Shown: in pieces, positions 12,364-15,867 of the stretch | How the letters are laid out: every line of letters begins with the position of its first letter | Numbering within the stretch: the first letter of the stretch is position 1 | Assembly (NCBI GenBank): GCA_017561265.1 | Contig: JAFZDJ010000151.1 | Location: 1-15,867, forward strand | Reading direction: 5' to 3' | Source of the DNA: Bacteroidales bacterium | GTDB taxonomy: Bacteria; Bacteroidota; Bacteroidia; Bacteroidales; UBA932 | Length of the DNA stretch: 15,867 nt | Made by a program: the position numbers and the translations under genes | Notes under the pieces: generated by a model | The model's database searches: none | The model's input: the letters and a program-made list of their open reading frames with translations, nothing else | Told to the model about the DNA's origin: nothing

Positions 12364-12564
12364 TTAAGGGTTAGAGTTGCCCCCCCCCCCGACGGAATCC
12401 CTACGGATCGCGCCAGATTCCAACCTAAGATCTAGGTGACGGTGAATCGCATCTAAGATCCACTCTGTGCGGGTGATGTATTCCTCATTCCGTTCTATGT
12501 CCTGTTCAATTAAGTGAAGAATGCCCGGAGGTATCCTCAAGGTTACAATCTTAGGCTCTGGCAT
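12364..12564 (-). CDS. Ribbon-helix-helix DNA-binding protein, 66 aa, with G-tract
   Basis: The N-terminal strand KIVTLRIPPG is followed by helices LIEQDIERN and TRTEWILDAIHRHLD, the classic ribbon-helix-helix (CopG/Arc) pattern, used as a dimer on operator DNA. The start is taken at ATG 12564; an upstream TTG at 12618 would cover the promoter. A TATA-like stretch lies 20-25 bases before the ATG and there is no ribosome site. Near the 3' end an 11-base G run (plus strand C at 12380-12390) codes for Gly4 before NSNP. Slippage there would alter the tail. It is transcribed divergently from the other RHH gene. Confidence 0.82.
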   Translation of the reverse strand: MPEPKIVTLRIPPGILHLIEQDIERNEEYITRTEWILDAIHRHLDLRLESGAIRRDSVGGGGNSNP

Positions 12565-12655
12565 AAGGTTTAATCGAGATATTATAAGATAAGGGATTGT
12601 GTTAGTTTTGGAATACAATGAGAATACTTATATAACGAAATTCTGATAAGCATAC
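12565..12655. promoter_or_regulatory. Divergent promoter region between two RHH genes
   Basis: The 91-base gap holds TATA-like boxes for both directions. CTTATATAA (12627-12635) is about 25 bases before ATG 12656, and ATTATAAG (12581-12588, minus-strand CTTATAAT) is upstream of ATG 12564. The plus-strand box is flanked by AGAAT (12621-12625) and ATTCT (12640-12644), and it abuts TAACGAAA (12633-12640), the first 8 bases of the iteron motif. Such a layout, with a DNA-binding protein on each side, resembles a genetic switch controlling the two arms of the genome. Confidence 0.62.
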
Positions 12656-12814
12656 ATGGAGGACACAACCCCATACCAGGTCTGTACCGTTAGGTTCCCT
12701 AGCGGTGTGATAGAAAGGATCGACGAACACGTAAGGCACGGATGCGCAATCAATCGTGCCGACTTTATAAGGAGGGCAATTTACCAGGAACTCCGTAGGG
12801 GGGATCTCTGCTGA
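12656..12814 (+). CDS. Ribbon-helix-helix DNA-binding protein, 52 aa
   Basis: A 52-residue protein that is a complete RHH domain: strand QVCTVRFPSG, helix VIERIDEHVRHG, turn, then helix NRADFIRRAIYQELRRG. This matches the CopG/Arc fold, where strand residues of a dimer read DNA. It has no ribosome site but a TATA box 25 bases upstream, so it should be leaderless. It heads the plus-strand operon that includes the integrase and is the counterpart of the RHH gene at 12364-12564. Likely role: repressor or switch protein. Confidence 0.82.
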   Translation: MEDTTPYQVCTVRFPSGVIERIDEHVRHGCAINRADFIRRAIYQELRRGDLC

Positions 12815-12822
12815 CGCTGGCT

Positions 12823-13152
12823 ATGTTAATGTCTGCGGGCAATCCCCCGGAGGCCATCATCATCAGCGAAGATAAGTTCCTTATCGACTGCTACGAGGCG
12901 ATAGGATGTACCTCTATAGAGACCATAACGCTGGATACGACCGTAGGACGCGCCCTAATCGTCTGTGATGATGAGGCACTCCTTAAAGATCATGTCCCTT
13001 TGCCAAGCATCGCCGTGGCCGATAGAGGGCAGTTCATCTACGGTAAGTGTCTGGTTTTTGGATACGATGAATCATGCCCTAGCGACCCATTCACGGACGT
13101 TCCCAGGAGGGTGCAACGTTACCTATCGCACTCCCCAATCCTGGTGGTGTGA
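12823..13152 (+). CDS. Small protein, 109 aa, possibly DUF3846-like
   Basis: The product is a soluble alpha/beta protein. The run PLPSIAVADRGQFIYGKCLV, followed by FGYDE and later FTDVP, recalls the pattern of DUF3846 proteins found in phages and plasmids (a small Asn/Asp-rich loop, Gly then a hydrophobic strand near the end), but this is a resemblance by eye. The start at 12823 is the first ATG after the RHH stop; ATG 12829 is also possible, and neither has a well-spaced ribosome site. It lies between the RHH regulator and the integrase. Confidence 0.6.
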   Translation: MLMSAGNPPEAIIISEDKFLIDCYEAIGCTSIETITLDTTVGRALIVCDDEALLKDHVPLPSIAVADRGQFIYGKCLVFGYDESCPSDPFTDVPRRVQRYLSHSPILVV

Positions 13153-13155
13153 CAG

Positions 13156-14067
13156 GTGCCGAAGGCCGTTCCTAGATCGTGGGAGTTTGCGACGGAATCC
13201 CTGTGTCGTAGGATGCGCCGTGATGGGTGCTACGCTCCGAGGACTATCAGATTCTACCGTGAGCAATGCAATCTTGTTGGGTCGAAATTGTCCGAGGTAA
13301 CGGATGCCCCTATCCTGCCGTCACAGGTGAACAGGGATCACGTAACCAGGCTGCTGGACCACATGAGATCTAATAAGCTGGCGATAGCCACTCAAAGGAA
13401 CTACATCACGGCTCTAAAGAAACTCTGCGAACACTATGATAACTATGTTTTTAAAAAAGTTAAGATCTGGTGGCCGGAGGACACCCGTCCTAATGTGGAC
13501 TGGCTTACGCCGGAGCAGGCAAGAATTGTCCTGGAATCGGATCTAACACCCTTACAGGAAGTGATCATTACCTTGGAGTTGTGCGCCGGTCTGCGTAGGA
13601 TCGAGATCCTACGTTTGACGGTGGATGACATTCACCCGGATTACATCGAGGTCCACGGCAAAGGGCACATTGGCGGGAAGTTGAGATCCGTACCGATCCA
13701 GGGCAGGGTTAGGAAGGCTATTGACAGATGGCTGGATGAACGTAAGTTCATTATCGAATCAAAATCCGAAACGGAATATCTGTCCGATAATCTACTGATC
13801 TATCGCCATGGTAGGTACGTCTATCCCTACTCCGATGTGAAATCGACCGGCATTGATCGTCACTTAAAGATGGTCTGTGAATCGACCGGCATCGAATTCT
13901 CGAACCATACCCTCCGTCGTACCTTTGCGCGTCAGCTATGGTTGTCCGGTGCGCCTTTGGTGACTATCTCCAAGATCTTAGGCCACAAGTCCACCGAGCA
14001 GACGTTAGGGTACATCGGTGCCAACCATGACGATATGGTAAGCGCGATCGCTTTATTGAAATTTTAA
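13156..14067 (+). CDS. int: Tyrosine recombinase (integrase), 303 aa
   Basis: An N-terminal core-binding (SAM-like) domain (about residues 10-100) is followed by a catalytic domain with all expected residues: Arg147 in CAGLRRIEILRL, Lys169 in VHGKGH, His251 and Arg254 in HTLRRTF, His277 in LGHKST, and nucleophile Tyr286 in TLGYIG. The length is normal for XerC/D-like and archaeal integrases. It starts at GTG 13156, four bases after the previous stop, with GGTGGT upstream. It should catalyse site-specific integration and excision of the circle, or dimer resolution. The gene is complete, so no integration split (as in SSV1) is visible. Confidence 0.93.
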   Translation: MPKAVPRSWEFATESLCRRMRRDGCYAPRTIRFYREQCNLVGSKLSEVTDAPILPSQVNRDHVTRLLDHMRSNKLAIATQRNYITALKKLCEHYDNYVFKKVKIWWPEDTRPNVDWLTPEQARIVLESDLTPLQEVIITLELCAGLRRIEILRLTVDDIHPDYIEVHGKGHIGGKLRSVPIQGRVRKAIDRWLDERKFIIESKSETEYLSDNLLIYRHGRYVYPYSDVKSTGIDRHLKMVCESTGIEFSNHTLRRTFARQLWLSGAPLVTISKILGHKSTEQTLGYIGANHDDMVSAIALLKF

Positions 14068-14083
14068 AAAAAGAGGTAGAAAT

Positions 14084-14251
14084 ATGACTACAACAAGCAC
14101 AGAAATGTCAAAATCTCGTCGGGCCCACTCAACGTGTCTGGACGTTTCCGAAAGGGAACCACTTTTCGACACGGCGGAGTTTATCGACAGATTCACCGGA
14201 TTAAACGAAGATCTCACCGTTTGGGATTCCATCAGCGGGGGGATAGCGTGA
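14084..14251 (+). CDS. Small protein, 55 aa
   Basis: ATG 14084 has a strong GAGGT site 7 bases upstream, and the frame ends at TGA overlapping the next GTG (GTGA). The 55 residues are Thr/Ser-rich at the start and acidic later (EREPLFDTAEFIDRF, then NEDLTVWDSISGG). No family recognised. It is part of a chain of four tiny overlapping genes after the integrase and could be an excision or regulatory factor, by position only. Confidence 0.65.
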   Translation: MTTTSTEMSKSRRAHSTCLDVSEREPLFDTAEFIDRFTGLNEDLTVWDSISGGIA

Positions 14252-14454
14252 CTTCGGTTGAAGAAATGCGCAGATCTCTTAAAGAGATCTCCGCCCGCAT
14301 CAACCTTCTATTCTATGATGCACGCAAGCTGGACATTGATTCCGCATCCCATGAGGATCTTAGGAATCTGATCCGCGAATGCGACCGTATCACGCTCTAT
14401 ACACAGGCCATGCGTAAAAGATGGGCATCCAAGATCCTGGAGGAAGATCCATGA
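14248..14454 (+). CDS. Small helical protein, 68 aa (GTG start)
   Basis: GTG 14248 overlaps the previous stop and has GGGGGG 4-10 bases upstream; the longer frame from 14134 would overlap the 55-residue gene almost wholly. The product is predicted all helical (SLKEISARINLLFYDARKLD, then DLRNLIRECDRITLYTQAMR) and basic at its end, like a small coiled-coil protein. No family is recognised. Confidence 0.68.
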   Translation: MTSVEEMRRSLKEISARINLLFYDARKLDIDSASHEDLRNLIRECDRITLYTQAMRKRWASKILEEDP

Positions 14455-14573
14455 CCTACACTCCTAGGGAGCCCTGTACCTGTACCCTCCCGTGCAGGAT
14501 TTCGACCTGCATATTCTTCGACGAATGCGACTGGACAATCTGCTATCTATCCGAGGAGGAGGGGTCCGCATGA
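14451..14573 (+). CDS. Cysteine-rich 40-aa protein
   Basis: A 40-residue frame between two 4-base overlaps (ATGA at 14451-14454 and 14570-14573), with GGAGGAAG upstream of its ATG. Six cysteines are present, three close together (C9, C11, C15) and then C20, C27 and C31, so metal binding is possible. The overlap pattern on both sides and the ribosome site argue for a real gene. Its end codes for Glu-Glu-Glu-Gly through GAGGAGGAGGGG, which is also the next gene's ribosome site. Confidence 0.6.
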   Translation: MTYTPREPCTCTLPCRISTCIFFDECDWTICYLSEEEGSA

Positions 14574-14749
14574 CGGTCTATGAATCGGAGCAGATCATCT
14601 GTCCCTACTGCTACTGCACCGAATTTGACAATGTATGGTTAGTGTCCCGCAACCAGATTACGGCCGTCTGTACCTGTTGCGGGACTACGCTTTCGATCGC
14701 CATTGACGAGGAAGGATCCTACGTCTGTAATGCGGATTTGATCTTATGA
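14570..14749 (+). CDS. Zinc-ribbon protein, 59 aa
   Basis: A small zinc ribbon with CPYC at residues 11-14 and a second knuckle CTCC at 34-37, separated by about 19 residues that should form the ribbon strands. Such proteins bind DNA, RNA or other proteins, and archaeal viruses often carry them as regulators. ATG 14570 is chosen for its GAGGAGGAGGGG site and ATGA overlap; the longer frame from 14492 has no ribosome site. It is the last gene before the repeat-rich gap. Confidence 0.75.
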   Translation: MTVYESEQIICPYCYCTEFDNVWLVSRNQITAVCTCCGTTLSIAIDEEGSYVCNADLIL

Positions 14750-14782
14750 TGTTCCACAGGAAAAAAAGGTTATCGGTTCGTG

Positions 14783-15209
14783 TCGAAATGGCAGACTTTT
14801 TGCAGACTATTGCAAACTGCTGGATGCCCCTTTTCCACTCGAAATGGCAGACGAAAAAGGGGGGGATACGGGCAAAGTTGCAGTTTGCCAGTTCTGGAGG
14901 GTCGCACCATGTCGCATAATGACCTCACGGATTCAGAGAAGAAGATCAAGGAACTGGTGCTGAAAGGCTATCCGAAAAAGGAGATAGCCAGCATCATGGG
15001 AAAGGGAGAGAGGACGATCTACAACACCATCGAAAAACTGGAGCGTATTGGACACCTTATCCACATCCCCGGCACAAGATCCCCGAAAGCCTACGAGGAT
15101 GGAATTTCCACCCTTTCGTTAAAAGTATGCGGTTCGTCTGGGTCTGATGAAGATGGCAGACTTTGTATCCCACCTAGGGAGGAGGGCCTATCCCCCCACC
15201 CTTTCGTTA
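14783..15209. repeat. Interleaved repeats upstream of and inside the winged-helix gene
   Basis: Two families are mixed. Family 1: TCGAAATGGCAGAC at 14783-14796 and 14839-14852, with the related ATGGCAGACTTT at 14788-14799 and 15153-15164. Family 2: CCACCCTTTCGTTAA at 15108-15122 and 15196-15210, the inverse of the TAACGAAAGGG iterons at 3259-3343. In the gap there is also an inverted repeat GCAAACTGC (14812-14820) / GCAGTTTGC (14880-14888). The two CCACCCTTTCGTTAA copies are read in different frames of the gene, so they are kept as DNA, not as protein. Confidence 0.75.
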
Positions 15210-15867
15210 AGGCTCCGAAAAGGACTGTCCGCGTACACTTTGCGGGCGCATTTTCCGTCGGCGTGACAGTCGAAGGGAACTTCGGTAGGATCTCCGATGA
15301 TAGGGGATTCACGATAGGAGGTTGGGTCGATTCATACGCCCTAGGAGACGGGGCTACCACAGTCTATCGCGGTTACATCCGCATAGACGGGGGAGAAGTC
15401 AAGTTCCACTATTACAAGGGCACAAAGGCGCGCACAATGAACATCTACCCCGCTGAAAGGAACGTCTATTACAAGCACGTAACCAAGGACGGGGAATCCG
15501 CGATCGCGGAACAGGTATCTAAGGTAATGGCCGTCCTGCGTAAGCATGAATGGGGATTCGATGGAAACGCATCCCCTAACGGAGATCTCCACTACGGGAA
15601 CCTGGCTCCGGAAATCCTTCCCTATGTGAACTTCGATGCCCCCAAGGATGTGGAAAAGGTGTTCTGTGATAGGTCCCACGGCAATCCGGAGATCGAAGTC
15701 ACCGCCAGGAACCCCAATGCACAGAATGACATAATCGAGTTGTCCGAACTTCCCATGCGCCTGCGTATGATGGAGCATTTTTGCCTAACGGCCTCCGATA
15801 TGCTGGAACAACTGCAATCCAACCAGGATGCTACCATCCGCATCCTAGCACGTATCCAGGAATCACA
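14909..15867 (+). CDS. Winged-helix protein, 338 aa, N-terminal part (continues at 1-199)
   Basis: The frame is open to the window end and continues across the circular join to TGA 197-199. Residues 14-54 form a helix-turn-helix (GYPKKEIASIMGKGERTIYN) with wing, followed by a flexible Ser/Pro-rich linker (60-100) that contains the two inverted iteron copies at DNA level. A beta-rich domain (about 105-185, with VRVHFAGAF and GGWVDSYALG) comes next, then a helical end with coiled coil. It starts at ATG 14909 with CTGGAGGG 9 bases before. It is the best candidate for a replication initiator, partition-like or master regulator protein because of the repeats around and in it. No Rep motifs are seen. 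Confidence 0.82.
   Translation, partial: MSHNDLTDSEKKIKELVLKGYPKKEIASIMGKGERTIYNTIEKLERIGHLIHIPGTRSPKAYEDGISTLSLKVCGSSGSDEDGRLCIPPREEGLSPHPFVKAPKRTVRVHFAGAFSVGVTVEGNFGRISDDRGFTIGGWVDSYALGDGATTVYRGYIRIDGGEVKFHYYKGTKARTMNIYPAERNVYYKHVTKDGESAIAEQVSKVMAVLRKHEWGFDGNASPNGDLHYGNLAPEILPYVNFDAPKDVEKVFCDRSHGNPEIEVTARNPNAQNDIIELSELPMRLRMMEHFCLTASDMLEQLQSNQDATIRILARIQES
15727..15867. repeat. Terminal direct repeat, right copy (circular overlap)
   Basis: Exact copy of bases 1-141; see the left copy. It shows that the unique circular sequence ends at 15726. Confidence 0.93.

Noticed and set aside
13156..14067. SSV1-like attachment site inside the integrase gene with a tRNA fragment
   Set aside because: I could not recognise any tRNA-like segment in the gene or in the flanking gaps, so no attachment site is called.
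14149..14160. CGAAAGGGAACC as a further iteron copy
   Set aside because: It matches the fourth iteron partly but lacks the leading TAA and lies within coding sequence of the 55-residue gene; a chance match cannot be excluded.
15091..15843. Minus-strand frames of 89, 145 and 73 residues
   Set aside because: They are antisense shadows of the 338-residue winged-helix gene, which is supported by its ribosome site, domain pattern and continuity across the join.
1..15867. Terminal 141-bp repeat as a biological long terminal repeat of a linear element
   Set aside because: It is exact, lies inside a gene that reads straight through the join, and its length equals a usual assembly k-mer; a circular molecule explains it fully.

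Overview
The window looks like one complete circular archaeal virus or provirus-type genome. Its first 141 bases recur exactly as its last 141, so the unique circle is 15,726 bp, and one gene (a 338-residue winged-helix protein) runs across the artificial break. I find about 36 tightly packed genes, no rRNA or tRNA, no DNA polymerase and no recognisable Rep protein.

The archaeal host is supported by promoter structure: A/T-rich TATA-like boxes lie about 26 nt upstream of several start codons that have no ribosome-binding site (leaderless starts at 2884, 8203, 11165, 12262 and 12656). Genes inside operons instead have strong GGAGG-type sites and 4-base start/stop overlaps. A methanogen of the Methanomassiliicoccales type is possible (TAG ends only 1 of 36 genes, as expected where UAG can be pyrrolysine), but that is inference.

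Layout: a divergent promoter pair between two ribbon-helix-helix (RHH) genes (12565-12655) splits the circle. The plus-strand arm (12656 to the end, then 1 to 3207) is regulatory. It holds an RHH protein, a possible DUF3846-like protein, a tyrosine integrase, four tiny overlapping genes including a zinc ribbon, the 338-residue winged-helix protein, four tandem ~70-residue winged-helix proteins, a serine recombinase, another winged-helix protein, a very basic 41-residue protein, a zinc-finger-like protein and a 107-residue unknown. The minus-strand arm (12564 down to 3370) has an RHH gene, a two-gene unit with an AbrB-like domain, and then a long structural block. That block contains a three-helix membrane protein, a P-loop ATPase, paired small membrane proteins, two tail-anchored proteins, two ~73-residue two-helix proteins that resemble spindle-shaped virus capsid proteins, and three large membrane-anchored ectodomain proteins.

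The arms converge at 3208-3369, an intergenic region packed with TAACGAAAGGG repeats. The same 11-mer occurs twice, inverted, inside the 338-residue winged-helix gene, which suggests an origin or regulatory system shared between the two sites. Genome size, gene content and capsid-like hairpin proteins fit a spindle-shaped (fusellovirus/halspivirus-like) temperate virus. The most notable points are a 303-residue protein that looks like a capsid hairpin with a large ectodomain inserted, and the winged-helix array in which a conserved C-terminal Trp-Arg-Val motif is encoded by the next gene's Shine-Dalgarno sequence.
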